64,000 nt of DNA from Microbacterium oleivorans (GCF_023715745.1 NZ_JAMBOV010000001.1:868001-932000), one strand, 5' to 3'; counted from the stretch's first letter, positions 31,824-40,814 are shown. Program-made: numbers and translations. Notes: generated by a model not told the origin, from the letters alone.

Positions 31824-33611
31824 ATGACCCTCGACCGATCCGGTCGCGCCCCCGCGACCGACGCCGCGGCCGCGCTGCTGAGCCGACTGATCGAGAGGGG
31901 TCTTCGGCACGTCGTGCTCTCGCCGGGATCGCGGTCGCAGGCGCTGGCCCTCGTGGCGGCGGAACTCGAGGCGCGAGGCGTCATCCGGCTGCACGTGCGC
32001 GTCGACGAACGCGTGGCGGGCTTCACCGCTCTCGGCATCGGTCGTGAGGATCGGATGCCGGCGGCCGTCATCTGCACCTCCGGCACCGCGGTCGCGAACC
32101 TCCTCCCCGCCGTCCTCGAAGCGCACCATTCCGGTGTGCCGCTGCTGCTGCTGACCGCCGACCGACCGCCCGAGCTCCGCGGCGTCGGTGCGAACCAGGC
32201 GACGCGACAGCCGGGGATGTTCTCGGGCTTCGTCCGACTCGAGTCCGACCTGCCGGTCGCCGAGGCGCTCGCGGGGGCGGTCGACGGCGACGAGGTCGCC
32301 CCGTTCCGCGCCGCCGCCGACGAGGGGTGGGATGCCGCGGTGGGTGCGGGTTCGCGTGTCGCCGGCCCCGTGCACCTCAACGTCCCGTTCCGCGAGCCGC
32401 TGGCGGGTGAGCTGCCGGAGTGGCTGCCGTCGTCGAGCGGTGTGGTCGCGGCATCCGACCCTGCGGAACCCGCCGATGAGACCGCCGAGGCGGACTGGGG
32501 TGCGCATTATCAGGGCGGCGGTGGCGTCGGTGCGGCGCTCGAGGTGGTCGAGGCGGAGCCGGTGGCCCTCGAGCCGGGACCGCGTACGATCGTCGTCGCG
32601 GGGGCGGATGCCGGAGCGGATGCCGAGCAGCTGGCGCACGCGGGCGGGTACCCGCTGATCGCGGAGATCATCAGCGGCGCACGGTTCGGGCGGCATCTGG
32701 TCCACGGGTATCGGCGACTGCTCGCGGACCCGGACCTCGGGGGACGGGTCGAACGGGTCGTCGTGTTCGGGCATCCCACGCTGAGCCGGGAGGTCGCGCG
32801 CCTGCTGAGTCGCGGGGACGTCGAGGTGCTGGCGGTGCGGGGTCCGGGTGAGCAGGTGAATCTCAACGGCACGACGGTCGCCGTGGACGGCGTGTCCGCG
32901 CCCTCCGGCGCTGCGGACCGCGAGTGGCTCCGGGCGTGGATGCGGGCGTCGCGGGAGCAGGTCGTCGATCTCAGCCCCGCTGCGCCGGATGCCGACGCGC
33001 TGTCGTCGGCTGTGCCGGCGGAGCGCCTCGGCGCGATCTCGGCTGAGCTGGGGGCGATCCGCGCGCCGGTGGACCGGACGGTGCTCGTGGATGCCGTCTG
33101 GCGGGCGACATGGCCGCACGACCGGTTGCTGTTCGGATCGTCGCGACTCGTACGGGTGGCCGACGAGGTGCTCGGCGGCAAGAAGGTGCCAGTGCACGCC
33201 AATCGCGGCCTGGCCGGCATCGACGGCACAGTCGCGACAGGGCTGGGTATCGCTGCCGCATCGCAGCGCGGCGCCACACCGGGCGTCACCCGCGTGCTCC
33301 TCGGCGATCTCGCGTTCCTGCACGATGTCGGAGCGCTGCTGCTTCCGTCGGCCGAGAACGAGCCGCGGGTTCAGGTGATCGTCGGCAACGATGGCGGAGG
33401 GACGATCTTCGACGGTCTCGAGGTGGCGGGGATCGCGGGTGCCGAGGCGTTCGACCGGGTGCAGTTCACGCCGCAGACCGCGCGGATCGAGGAGATCGCG
33501 CGTGCGTACGGGTGGGAGTACCAGCGTGTGACCACGCGGGGTGCGCTCGACCAGGCGTTGACCTCGCCCGCGGGTGGTCGGCAGATCATCGAGGTCCCGC
33601 TGACGCGATAG
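31824..33611 (+). CDS. menD: 2-Succinyl-5-enolpyruvyl-6-hydroxy-3-cyclohexene-1-carboxylate synthase
   Basis: A thiamine-diphosphate enzyme that joins isochorismate and 2-oxoglutarate, the first committed step of menaquinone synthesis. At 595 residues it is of normal length. Motifs are VVLSPGSRSQALAL (near residue 30), the cofactor Glu in HVRVDERVAGFTALG (near 55), CTSGTAVANLLPAVLEA, and the diphosphate/Mg region GNDGGGTIFDGLE (near 522). The ATG at 31824 is almost contiguous with the PLDc_N gene; a longer frame exists upstream but is the tail of that gene in another frame. No separate promoter is evident. Confidence 0.95.
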   Translation: MTLDRSGRAPATDAAAALLSRLIERGLRHVVLSPGSRSQALALVAAELEARGVIRLHVRVDERVAGFTALGIGREDRMPAAVICTSGTAVANLLPAVLEAHHSGVPLLLLTADRPPELRGVGANQATRQPGMFSGFVRLESDLPVAEALAGAVDGDEVAPFRAAADEGWDAAVGAGSRVAGPVHLNVPFREPLAGELPEWLPSSSGVVAASDPAEPADETAEADWGAHYQGGGGVGAALEVVEAEPVALEPGPRTIVVAGADAGADAEQLAHAGGYPLIAEIISGARFGRHLVHGYRRLLADPDLGGRVERVVVFGHPTLSREVARLLSRGDVEVLAVRGPGEQVNLNGTTVAVDGVSAPSGAADREWLRAWMRASREQVVDLSPAAPDADALSSAVPAERLGAISAELGAIRAPVDRTVLVDAVWRATWPHDRLLFGSSRLVRVADEVLGGKKVPVHANRGLAGIDGTVATGLGIAAASQRGATPGVTRVLLGDLAFLHDVGALLLPSAENEPRVQVIVGNDGGGTIFDGLEVAGIAGAEAFDRVQFTPQTARIEEIARAYGWEYQRVTTRGALDQALTSPAGGRQIIEVPLTR

Positions 33612-33659
33612 TCCGCAAGCCCGTCGCGCGGGCGACCGCGACGCGGCAGGATGTGCCGC

Positions 33660-34517
33660 ATGAGTGCTGGAGATCACTGGACCGGTTCGCCCTCGACGCT
33701 GCTGCGCGTCGGGCCGGGATTCCGTCTCGCCGACGTCGACCCCGCATCGACGCCGGGGTATGAGGGCGGCAAGAAGTCGGGGAAGGCGGATCTCGCCGCG
33801 GCGGCTGAGCAGTTCGACCAGTTGCAGGAGCGGCTCTACGCGCAGAGCCGCACGCAGCCGGATTCGCCGGCGGTGCTGCTGGTGCTGCAGGCGATGGACT
33901 CGGCGGGCAAGGGGGGGATCGTGCGGCACGTGATCGGGGCGACCGATCCGCAGGGCGTGCACCTGAAGGCGTTCAAGAAGCCGACGTCCGAAGAGCTCGC
34001 GCATGACTTCCTCTGGCGGATCGAGCGAGAGGTCCCAGAGCCGGGTTACATCGGCGTGTTCGACCGCTCGCACTACGAGGACGTGCTGATCGGTCGGGTG
34101 CGCCGGCTCGCTCCTCCCGAGGAGATCGAGCGTCGGTACGGGGCGATCGTCGACTTCGAGGCGGGCCTGGCGGAGCGGGGTGTGCACATCGTGAAGGTGA
34201 TGCTGCACATCTCCGGCGGCGAGCAGAAGGCGCGCTTGAGCGAGCGCCTGGAGCGGCCCGACAAGCACTGGAAATACAACCCGGGTGACGTCGACGAGCG
34301 TGAGCTGTGGCCGGCGTACATGGACGCGTACCAGGCTGTGTTCGATCGCACCTCGACGGAGCAGGCACCGTGGTTCGTCGTGCCGGCCGATCACAAGTGG
34401 TACGCGCGGTTGGCGGTGCAGGCGTTGCTCATCGACGAGTTGGAGCGCATCGATCCGCAGTGGCCGGCCGCGGATTTCGATGTGGAGGCCGAAAAGGCGC
34501 GCCTCGCGGCCACCTGA
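33660..34517 (+). CDS. Polyphosphate kinase 2 (PPK2) family protein
   Basis: Phosphorylates nucleotides from polyphosphate, or the reverse. At 285 residues it is a single-domain PPK2. Walker A is LLVLQAMDSAGKGGIVRHV (near residue 80). The lid/substrate loop follows KAFKKPTSEELAHDFLWR (near 105), and Walker B is FDRSHYEDVLIGRV (near 135). The C-terminal KWKY-like segment is HWKYNPGDVDERELWPAYM. The class (AMP- or NDP-specific) cannot be told by eye. I chose the ATG at 33660 because it lies 7 nt after CAGGAT; the in-frame ATG at 33651 would fall within that box. It is tandem after menD but probably separately transcribed. Confidence 0.88.
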   Translation: MSAGDHWTGSPSTLLRVGPGFRLADVDPASTPGYEGGKKSGKADLAAAAEQFDQLQERLYAQSRTQPDSPAVLLVLQAMDSAGKGGIVRHVIGATDPQGVHLKAFKKPTSEELAHDFLWRIEREVPEPGYIGVFDRSHYEDVLIGRVRRLAPPEEIERRYGAIVDFEAGLAERGVHIVKVMLHISGGEQKARLSERLERPDKHWKYNPGDVDERELWPAYMDAYQAVFDRTSTEQAPWFVVPADHKWYARLAVQALLIDELERIDPQWPAADFDVEAEKARLAAT

Positions 34518-34522
34518 TGCGG

Positions 34523-35311
34523 TCAGCGAAGGTGTGACCGGATCGCCCGGACCATGGCGTCGGGGCGTTCGACGGGGATGAAGTGCCCGCATCCGTCGAT
34601 CACGTCGAGGCGGGCGTCGACGAAGTGGTCGTTCAGGGCGTCGCTCCATTCGACGGGGAACAGCGGGTCTGCCCCCGGCCACAGCATCGTCGTCGGAACG
34701 GTGATGCGTGGGGTCTCGCCGGCGTAGCCGCGGTTGGCGACGTACCACTGCAGGCTGGCCGCGAACGCGCCGGGCCGCGCGTAGGCGGCGATGATGTCGT
34801 CGAGATGCGGAGGAGGAGCGGGATCGGCGCGCCACGAGTCCCAGACGCGGGTCAGGTAGGTGCGGACGGCGCGTTCGTCGCCGTCGATGAGCTGCGCCGC
34901 GACCGGATCGCGGTGGAAGTGCTGATACCAGAAGACCGACGCGAGGGCAGGGGATGCGGCGCGGTCGCCGATGCCCGGATAGCCCGGCGTCAGCACCGCG
35001 CCGTCGAACCGTTCGGGGTTGATGCGGAGCGTCGCCTGGGCGATCCGGCTGCCGATGTCGTACCCGGCGATGACGACGTTGCCGGCGATTCCGGCGTCAT
35101 CGAGCCGTGCGAGGACGTGCTCGGCGTGTGCATCGGCGGTGGATGCCTCGGCGCTGGGGATGCCGTCGAAGCCGGCGCCCAAGCCGAGCAGGTCGGGCGT
35201 GATGACGCTGACCCCCGGCAGGCCGTCGATGACCGCGTCGTAGTCCGAGGGGAGACCCGGCCACCCGTGCAGAAGGACGACGGTCTGATCGCCGTGGGTG
35301 TCGGTGGTCAT
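34523..35311 (-). CDS. Alpha/beta hydrolase (epoxide hydrolase/haloalkane dehalogenase-like)
   Basis: A 262-residue soluble alpha/beta hydrolase. The oxyanion HGWPG (residues 15-19, VLLHGWPGLPSDY) and the nucleophile-elbow position NVVIAGYDIGSRIAQ give an Asp nucleophile (GYDIG), as in epoxide hydrolases and dehalogenases rather than Ser esterases. The C-terminal catalytic His is in VIDGCGHFIPVERP, and a cap region lies between residues 125 and 200. The ATG follows TAGGGT (35318-35323, minus strand) by exactly 6 nt. It is convergent with ppk2 and head-on to nothing on its 5' side, where the NUDIX gene lies on the same strand. Confidence 0.85.
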   Translation of the reverse strand: MTTDTHGDQTVVLLHGWPGLPSDYDAVIDGLPGVSVITPDLLGLGAGFDGIPSAEASTADAHAEHVLARLDDAGIAGNVVIAGYDIGSRIAQATLRINPERFDGAVLTPGYPGIGDRAASPALASVFWYQHFHRDPVAAQLIDGDERAVRTYLTRVWDSWRADPAPPPHLDDIIAAYARPGAFAASLQWYVANRGYAGETPRITVPTTMLWPGADPLFPVEWSDALNDHFVDARLDVIDGCGHFIPVERPDAMVRAIRSHLR

Positions 35312-35320
35312 GGCGGCACC

Positions 35321-35776
35321 CTACAGATCGTCGCGGACGTCGCCGATGACGCGGTCGATCCAGCCGCGGCGCGGAAGAGAAAAGATCGCGTCGCGGGGGA
35401 ACCACGCGAGCTCGAGCAGCTCGTCACCGTCGGCCGCGGCGTCGGTCGTGAGCTCGCAGTCGTAGGCGGTCGTGACGTATCCGACCCGATCACCGTTGGG
35501 GTAGGTCACCATCATCGGTTCGCCTGCATAGACCCCGACGATGCGACGGATGCGGACGCGGGCGCCCGTTTCTTCGTGTACTTCCCGCGCGAGGGACTCG
35601 GCAGGCTCCTCTCCGGGCTCGACGCCTCCACCGATCAGGCTCCAGAGGCCGGAATGGCGATGGCGGGCGAGGAGGAAGTTCTGCCCGTCCCTGATGACGG
35701 CTGTCACGCCCGGCAGGAGGAGGAAGTCCGTGCCGATGCGCGAACGGAGGGAGGCGACGTAGTCGGACATCGGCAT
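35321..35776 (-). CDS. NUDIX hydrolase
   Basis: A 151-residue NUDIX pyrophosphatase. The Nudix box is complete: GGGVEPGEEPAESLAREVHEETG (residues about 46-68), with the catalytic REVHEE core. An N-terminal strand set (GVTAVIRDGQNFLLARH) and a C-terminal region LAWFPRDAIFSLPRRGWIDRVI complete the fold. The substrate cannot be inferred. The ATG at 35776 (MPMSDY) is exactly 6 nt after TACACT (35783-35788, minus strand), which decides between it and the ATG 6 nt downstream. It lies 9 nt upstream of the alpha/beta hydrolase on the same strand but has its own promoter-like box. Confidence 0.92.
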   Translation of the reverse strand: MPMSDYVASLRSRIGTDFLLLPGVTAVIRDGQNFLLARHRHSGLWSLIGGGVEPGEEPAESLAREVHEETGARVRIRRIVGVYAGEPMMVTYPNGDRVGYVTTAYDCELTTDAAADGDELLELAWFPRDAIFSLPRRGWIDRVIGDVRDDL

Positions 35777-35799
35777 CCGTCGAGTGTAGGCAGGGGGCC

Positions 35800-37152
35800 T
35801 CAGAACGGCGCAGGTTCTGCCGCGGCGGGCGGTGGCGGTGGTGGTGGTGCGGCAGGGCTGAAGGCGACGGCCGGGGTGGGTGCGTCTTCTCTGTAGGTTC
35901 TGCCGAGGGGTGAGGTCCATTCGAGGACGCCACCCGTGAGTTGTCGGACCCGCCAGGCGGTGAACTGCTTCATCGAGTGGTGCCGTTGGCACAGGTGCGC
36001 GAGATTCGAAAGTTCGGTTCGTCCGCCGAGGGCGTGGTCGTGGGTGTGGTCGATCTCGCAGCGGATCGCGGCGGTGCGGCATCCGGGGAACCGGCAGTGC
36101 TGGTCACGGGCTTGCAGGAACCGTCGCATTCCCGACGGGACCCGGTACGAGTCGGTCGCGGCCGTGACCCCGGTGACCGGGTCGTGGAACAGCCGCTCCC
36201 AGATGTGAGTGTTCCCGGCCAGTTGTCGCGCGGCGCCGGCGTCGATGGGGGAGCGGCCGGCGAGATCACACGGCCCGTCATCCTCACCCGTCAACGTCGC
36301 CGCGGGGACGAGGATCTGCACGCGTGCGCGGACCGCGCCGAGAGGACCGGCGGCGGTGTCACGGGTGTCATCGAGCGCGGGCGTTCCAGCCAGGAGCAGG
36401 TCGGCGAACACGTCCGCACGCACCTGGTCGGTGGAGCGGGTGTCGGTCGCGATCACGGCGGCGTCGGCGTTCCCGGCGTGCGCGGCAGTGCGTTCGTCGC
36501 GGGTGTCGATGATCGCTCGCGCTTGCTGCGTGAGCCGGTCGTGGATCCCCTCGGCGATCACGGTCGGGAGTGTGGCGATCAGGTCGCTCATCCCGTCTCG
36601 TCCGGGCACGAGCCGGACGCAGCGCCCGGCGGCGGCTTCCTCGTGTCGTTCCGCGAACGACCGGGGGTGCATCCGGTGCGCGAGGATCTCGAGCTCGCCG
36701 CGCACCCGGTTGGGGGTGTCCTGTTCGCACCGGGTGATCGCGGCTTGCTCGAACTCCGCCCAGAGCTCTGCCGGCAGCGCAATCCCGGTCTCGAGGATCA
36801 GGAACGCGTGCCCGCGCACGATCCGTCCGGCCTCCCACGCCTCGACCGTCGCGGGGAACCCTTCGATGAGCGTGCGCGCTTCGCCGATGCGGCGTTGCAC
36901 GGTCCGGTCGGTGACACGCATCACCCCGCCGACTTCCGCCGCGATCGACCGGAGGGCCATGTCGTGCACCTGCACGCGCGCGTTGCGCTGCGCGACCTGC
37001 GCTTCCGCCAACCGCCCCGCCGCAGCCAGCACGCGCAACTCCTCGATTTGCGCCGCTGCGATCCGCCGAGCGACGGAGTCCACGTCCGCGACAATGCCGG
37101 CCAGGATGGCGAGATAGTCCTCGCCACCGGGGGTTTCCGTCGCGTCCGCCAT
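35800..37152 (-). CDS. DUF222 / HNH endonuclease-signature protein (13E12-like)
   Basis: A 450-residue protein of the actinobacterial 13E12/DUF222 family. A long helical DUF222 region covers residues about 10-330. The C-terminal HNH motif is CRFPGCRTAAIRCEIDHTHD (near 380), then ALGGRTELSNLAHLCQRHH, with the Cys pair, the DH and the final HH all present. A Pro-rich tail (PPPPPP) ends it. The ATG at 37152 lies 6 nt after CAGAGT, and the upstream frame is unconserved. Many actinobacteria carry multiple copies of this family, some associated with mobile elements; no transposase or repeat is seen next to it here. Confidence 0.85.
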   Translation of the reverse strand: MADATETPGGEDYLAILAGIVADVDSVARRIAAAQIEELRVLAAAGRLAEAQVAQRNARVQVHDMALRSIAAEVGGVMRVTDRTVQRRIGEARTLIEGFPATVEAWEAGRIVRGHAFLILETGIALPAELWAEFEQAAITRCEQDTPNRVRGELEILAHRMHPRSFAERHEEAAAGRCVRLVPGRDGMSDLIATLPTVIAEGIHDRLTQQARAIIDTRDERTAAHAGNADAAVIATDTRSTDQVRADVFADLLLAGTPALDDTRDTAAGPLGAVRARVQILVPAATLTGEDDGPCDLAGRSPIDAGAARQLAGNTHIWERLFHDPVTGVTAATDSYRVPSGMRRFLQARDQHCRFPGCRTAAIRCEIDHTHDHALGGRTELSNLAHLCQRHHSMKQFTAWRVRQLTGGVLEWTSPLGRTYREDAPTPAVAFSPAAPPPPPPPAAAEPAPF

Positions 37153-37372
37153 ACCTGCACTCTGCCACCGACCACCGACATCCACCCTCGCAAAACCGGT
37201 CGAGGACACCCGTTGTGCACACCTCGAGGGTGAGAGTCCTCTCATCTGAGGGAAGCGCGATGGGGTGCGCTCGCAGAGCCGCCAGGGCACACGGGTTCCG
37301 CTCCTGGTCAAGCCCCGCGTCGGCCCGCGGCCTCCCCGCTACCGTGAGATCTCAGGCTGAGGAAAGGACCGT
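37153..37372. other. Divergent intergenic region
   Basis: 220 bp between the HNH gene and the alpha/beta hydrolase gene. It holds the CAGAGT box of the HNH gene (37159-37164, minus strand), a TACCGT box (37340-37345) and a GAGGAAAGGA ribosome site before the GTG at 37373. No gene or clear hairpin. Confidence 0.5.
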
Positions 37373-38143
37373 GTGACCCAGCACCGAGACGAGTCGTCGA
37401 CCCGAGAGGTCGCGATCGGAGACCTGCACTTCCGTGTCATCCGATCGCCGCGCGTGGACGCGGCTCGCACGTATCTCCTCGTACACGGCATCGGCATGTC
37501 GCACCGATATCTCCGCCGCCTGCACACCTCTCTGGCCCCCGATCACGACGTCCTCTCGATCGATCTGCCCGGGTTCGGCGGGCTTCCGAAGCCCGTCGAA
37601 CAGCTCGACGTCCCCGCCATGGCCGCGGCGATCGCCGCGCTCCTCGACCGTCTCGACCTCGCCCCGATCGTGGCGGTCGGGCATTCGATGGGCAGCCAGT
37701 GGGTCATCGAGCTCGCGGTGCAGCGGCCTGATCTGGTCAGCCACGTCGTCGTGATGGGCCCAGTCGTCGACGATCGTCATCGCACCCCCGGCGCTCAGGC
37801 ACGGGCGCTCGCGATCGACGTCTTCCGCGAATCGCCACGCGCGAACGGGATGGTCTTCAGCGACTACCTGCGATGCGGCATCCGTTGGTATCTGCGGCAG
37901 CTGCGACACATGCTCGCGTACCGCACGGAGGATCGGGCGCGCCTTCTCACACGACCGCTGCTCGTCGTCCGCGGCTCCCGTGATCCGGTCGCGGGTGCCG
38001 AGTGGTGTCGCCGGTTGGCGGAGGCTGCACCGGATGCCGCGCTCCTCGAGATACCGGGGAGCCCTCACGTCGTGCAGGACACCGCTCCACGGATCGTCGC
38101 CGACGCGATCGTCGCCTTCAGCGGATCGCGGAACGCGCGATGA
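37373..38143 (+). CDS. Alpha/beta hydrolase, possible MenH-like or thioesterase candidate
   Basis: A 256-residue alpha/beta hydrolase with the full triad: Ser in VAVGHSMGSQWV (near residue 103), Asp in VVRGSRDPVAGAEW (near 205) and His in IPGSPHVVQD (near 231). The oxyanion HGIGMS is near residue 39. The core of a SHCHC synthase (MenH) is of this fold, and no obvious menH is present among the men genes here. Its place between menD and menF makes it a candidate, but nothing in the sequence is MenH-specific. A GTG start with a strong ribosome site. Its stop overlaps the next gene (ATGA). Confidence 0.85.
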   Translation: MTQHRDESSTREVAIGDLHFRVIRSPRVDAARTYLLVHGIGMSHRYLRRLHTSLAPDHDVLSIDLPGFGGLPKPVEQLDVPAMAAAIAALLDRLDLAPIVAVGHSMGSQWVIELAVQRPDLVSHVVVMGPVVDDRHRTPGAQARALAIDVFRESPRANGMVFSDYLRCGIRWYLRQLRHMLAYRTEDRARLLTRPLLVVRGSRDPVAGAEWCRRLAEAAPDAALLEIPGSPHVVQDTAPRIVADAIVAFSGSRNAR

Positions 38144-38829
38144 TCGCCGTTCTCCGCAACGCCGTGTGGTGGGCGCGCGACTACCTCTACGCGCTGCGCT
38201 GGCAGGTCGCCGCGACCTTCACCCGCCTCGATCCGCGAGAGCTCACGAACGGCGACCGCACACCCATCGTCATCCTCCCCGGCGTGTACGAGACCTGGCG
38301 GTTCATGACACCGCTCATCCGCGTGATGCACGACCGCGGGCATCCCGTACACGTCCTACCGGTGCTCCGACGCAACCGGCGACCCGTCGACGAGGCCGCC
38401 GCCCGGGTCGTCGAGTACGTCGAGGAGCGCGACCTCCGCGGCTGTGTGCTGCTCGCGCACAGCAAGGGCGGACTGGTCGGCAAACGCGCCATGGTTATCG
38501 ACGCGCCCACCGGCCGGGTGCGCGCGATGCTCGCCGTGGCCACCCCGTTCGGCGGATCGCGTTACGGCCGCCTCATGGTCCTTCCATCGCTGCGAATCTT
38601 CTCGCCGCGCAGCGCGACGATCCTCGCGCTGTCGCGCGAGCACGAGGTCAACGCGCGCATCGTGTCGGTCTACGGCCGGTTCGATCCGCACATCCCTGAG
38701 GGCAGCGAGCTCCCCGGCGCCGCGAAGAACGTGCGTCTCGAGACGGGCGGTCACTTCCGTGTGCTGGCCCACTCGCGGGTCATCGCGGAGCTGATCGGCC
38801 TGTCCGAAGAGCCGCCGGCCGTACCCTGA
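38140..38829 (+). CDS. Lipase-like alpha/beta hydrolase
   Basis: A 229-residue protein of the triacylglycerol-lipase/PGAP1-like subgroup. It has an N-terminal amphipathic or membrane-near helix (AVLRNAVWWARDYLYAL). The oxyanion strand is IVILPGVYETWRF, and the Ser-like position is LLAHSKGGLVGKRA (AHSKGG, near residue 105), followed by AVATPFGGSRYG, the lipase lid motif. Asp is in VYGRFDPHIPEG and His in GGHFRVLAHS. All triad positions are filled. Its ATG overlaps the previous hydrolase stop by 4 nt, so the two are co-translated. It ends with a promoter box for the next gene. Confidence 0.82.
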   Translation: MIAVLRNAVWWARDYLYALRWQVAATFTRLDPRELTNGDRTPIVILPGVYETWRFMTPLIRVMHDRGHPVHVLPVLRRNRRPVDEAAARVVEYVEERDLRGCVLLAHSKGGLVGKRAMVIDAPTGRVRAMLAVATPFGGSRYGRLMVLPSLRIFSPRSATILALSREHEVNARIVSVYGRFDPHIPEGSELPGAAKNVRLETGGHFRVLAHSRVIAELIGLSEEPPAVP

Positions 38830-38833
38830 ACCC

Positions 38834-39478
38834 GTGCGACTGTACGTTCACAGCACCGACCGCGACGGGGTGTCCGCGTGGCCGTCTTCGGCGCAGTCCG
38901 ACGCGGAGCACCTGCCTCTCGATCTCACCCGCCCGTTGGATGAGCTCTCCCTCACGGTGACGGATGCCGCGCCGCGGGGCGCTGTCGTGTTCGCCCATTC
39001 CGCCGCTGCCGTCCCCGTCGCGCTCGCCGCGGCCCGGCTGTCGCCTCGCGCACTCGTCCTCGTCGAGCCCGCGCTCTACGACATCGCTCGCGGTCACCCC
39101 GCGATCGAGGCCCACATCGGTGAGATCTCCCGTGCGAAGAGTGTCGCGGAGGCCGGTGACCTCTTCGGCTATTGGTCCATCGTGCGCCCGCTGATGTTCG
39201 GTGGGGCGGCCGACCGCTCGCGGTGGGAGTCCGAGCGACCGGGGGCCGAACGGTTCGCCACGCGGCGTCCGCCGTGGGGGTTCGGCGTGGACGCCGCGAT
39301 GCTGCGCGGCATCGCCACCCTCGTCGTCACGGGCGGCTGGAACGCCGAGTACGACGCGATCGCGGACGTGCTCCAACGAGAGGGCGCTCGCCGTCTTACC
39401 CTGCCGGGGCACGGTCACCGTCCGCAGGACCACCCCGAGTTCGCCGCGGCGGTCGAGGCGTTCCTCGCGGGAGAATGA
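38834..39478 (+). CDS. Short alpha/beta hydrolase-like protein
   Basis: A 214-residue protein with a reduced alpha/beta hydrolase core. The Ser position is VVFAHSAAAVPVALAA (AHSAA, residue about 55), an unusual nucleophile elbow that departs from GxSxG at its first and last positions. A possible Asp is missing at the usual strand (VTGGWNAEYDAI has a candidate), and the His is in LPGHGHRPQDHPEF. Enzymatic activity is therefore uncertain. The GTG lies exactly 6 nt after TACCCT (38822-38827), a box that overlaps the previous gene's stop codon. It is convergent with menF. Confidence 0.75.
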   Translation: MRLYVHSTDRDGVSAWPSSAQSDAEHLPLDLTRPLDELSLTVTDAAPRGAVVFAHSAAAVPVALAAARLSPRALVLVEPALYDIARGHPAIEAHIGEISRAKSVAEAGDLFGYWSIVRPLMFGGAADRSRWESERPGAERFATRRPPWGFGVDAAMLRGIATLVVTGGWNAEYDAIADVLQREGARRLTLPGHGHRPQDHPEFAAAVEAFLAGE

Positions 39479-39490
39479 CCCGTCCCGTGC

Positions 39491-40735
39491 TCAGGCGAGC
39501 GCGTCGACGATGGGACGGAACTTCACGCGGGTCTCGAGCATCTCGGTCTCCGGGTCGCTCCCCGCGACGATGCCCGCGCCGGCGTGGGCGGTGAGCGCGA
39601 TGTCGCCGTCGCCGTGCACGTCGAACTGCGCGCAGCGCAGCGCGATCGCCCATTCGCCGTCGCCGTTCGCGTCGATCCAGCCGACCGGGCCCGCGTAACG
39701 TCCGCGGTCGAACGGCTCGACCCGCCGGATGACCTCAAGCGCGGCCGACGTCGGGGTCCCCGCCACAGCCGCCGTCGGGTGCAGGACCTCGACCAGACCG
39801 AGTGCGGATGCATGCCCTGACAGGGTGCCCTCGACGTCCGTCGCGAGGTGCCACACGTTCGGCAGTTTCAGCATGAAGGGCTCGGGCTCGGCGACCAGCG
39901 CCGTCGTGTGCGCGCGCAGCGCCGTCAGCACACTCTGCACGGCGTACCGGTGCTCGTCGAGATCCTTCGCGCTGGTCGCCAGGGCGACGGATGCCGCGGT
40001 GTCGGCGTCGGCGTCGGCGCCCCGCGCGGCGGTCCCGGCCAGCACACGCGCCGTGACCGTACCCCCCGAGACCGTGACGAGGGTCTCGGGGCTCGCTCCG
40101 ATCGCACCGTCGACGGCGAAGGTCCAGGTGTCCGGGTAGGCCGAGGCGAGGGCGCGGACGAGTCGTCGCAGATCCGATCCGGCGGGCACGGACCCGACGA
40201 GGTCGCGCGCCAGCACCACCTTGGCGACCTCGCCCGAGGCGATCGCTTCGAGCCCGGCCCGCACCTCCGCCTGGTAGCCGTCGGGTGTGCAGGCCCCCGG
40301 CCCCACGACCGCCGACCAGTGCGGCCCGAAGGGGATGGACTGCGGCTCGGGACGCTCGGGCTCACCGTCGGTGAAGACATGCGTGACCCAGCTCGTCTCG
40401 CCCCGACGGCCGATGATCATCTTCGGCACCGTCAGCGTTGCGCTCGACGAGCTGTGGGTGGGGTCGAACGGCAGGGCCCCGAACGCGACGAGGCCCGACC
40501 CCGGCATCCGCACCTTGTCGTCGACTTCGGCGACCTCGGACACCGCACGCCACCAGGCCACGGCGGATGCGCCCGCCGGCAGCTCCGCGGCGCGACCCCA
40601 GCCGACGAGCATGTCGCCGCGCCGAGACCAGACGGTCGGGTCGTCGGGCGAGGCGTAGGCGAGGGGGTCCTCTACCGCCTCGATCCGGCGGGTGACGGCC
40701 CGCAGTCGGGGGGCGCTGAGCGCAGACGAGGTCAC
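39491..40735 (-). CDS. menF: Isochorismate synthase
   Basis: Converts chorismate to isochorismate for the menD step. At 414 residues it is a single-domain chorismate-utilising enzyme. The catalytic-base Lys is in VAKVVLARDL (near residue 177). The Mg/chorismate region includes ASPETLVTVSGG (near 220) and the conserved C-terminal block VAGTPTSAALEVIRRVEPFDRG then YAGPVGW (near 330-360). GTG at 40735 lies exactly 6 nt after TAGGCT (40742-40747, minus strand). It is divergent from ubiE with two mirrored TAGGCT boxes, so the pair is probably co-regulated. Confidence 0.92.
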   Translation of the reverse strand: MTSSALSAPRLRAVTRRIEAVEDPLAYASPDDPTVWSRRGDMLVGWGRAAELPAGASAVAWWRAVSEVAEVDDKVRMPGSGLVAFGALPFDPTHSSSSATLTVPKMIIGRRGETSWVTHVFTDGEPERPEPQSIPFGPHWSAVVGPGACTPDGYQAEVRAGLEAIASGEVAKVVLARDLVGSVPAGSDLRRLVRALASAYPDTWTFAVDGAIGASPETLVTVSGGTVTARVLAGTAARGADADADTAASVALATSAKDLDEHRYAVQSVLTALRAHTTALVAEPEPFMLKLPNVWHLATDVEGTLSGHASALGLVEVLHPTAAVAGTPTSAALEVIRRVEPFDRGRYAGPVGWIDANGDGEWAIALRCAQFDVHGDGDIALTAHAGAGIVAGSDPETEMLETRVKFRPIVDALA

Positions 40736-40741
40736 CGTGTC

Positions 40742-40747
40742 AGCCTA
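40742..40747 (-). promoter_or_regulatory. -10 box of menF
   Basis: TAGGCT, exactly 6 nt before the menF GTG; mirror image of the ubiE box 55 bp away. Confidence 0.55.
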
Positions 40748-40802
40748 ATCCGGCGGCGGGCGCACCAGTCTCGTGCACAGCCCGGCGTCATCCCGCCCCG
40801 AT

Positions 40803-40808
40803 TAGGCT
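40803..40808 (+). promoter_or_regulatory. -10 box of ubiE/menG
   Basis: TAGGCT, exactly 6 nt before the GTG of the methyltransferase. Confidence 0.55.
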
Positions 40809-40814
40809 CGACAC

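Noticed and set aside
37153..37372. A mobile element around the HNH/DUF222 gene.
   Set aside because: No transposase, terminal repeat or target duplication is visible.
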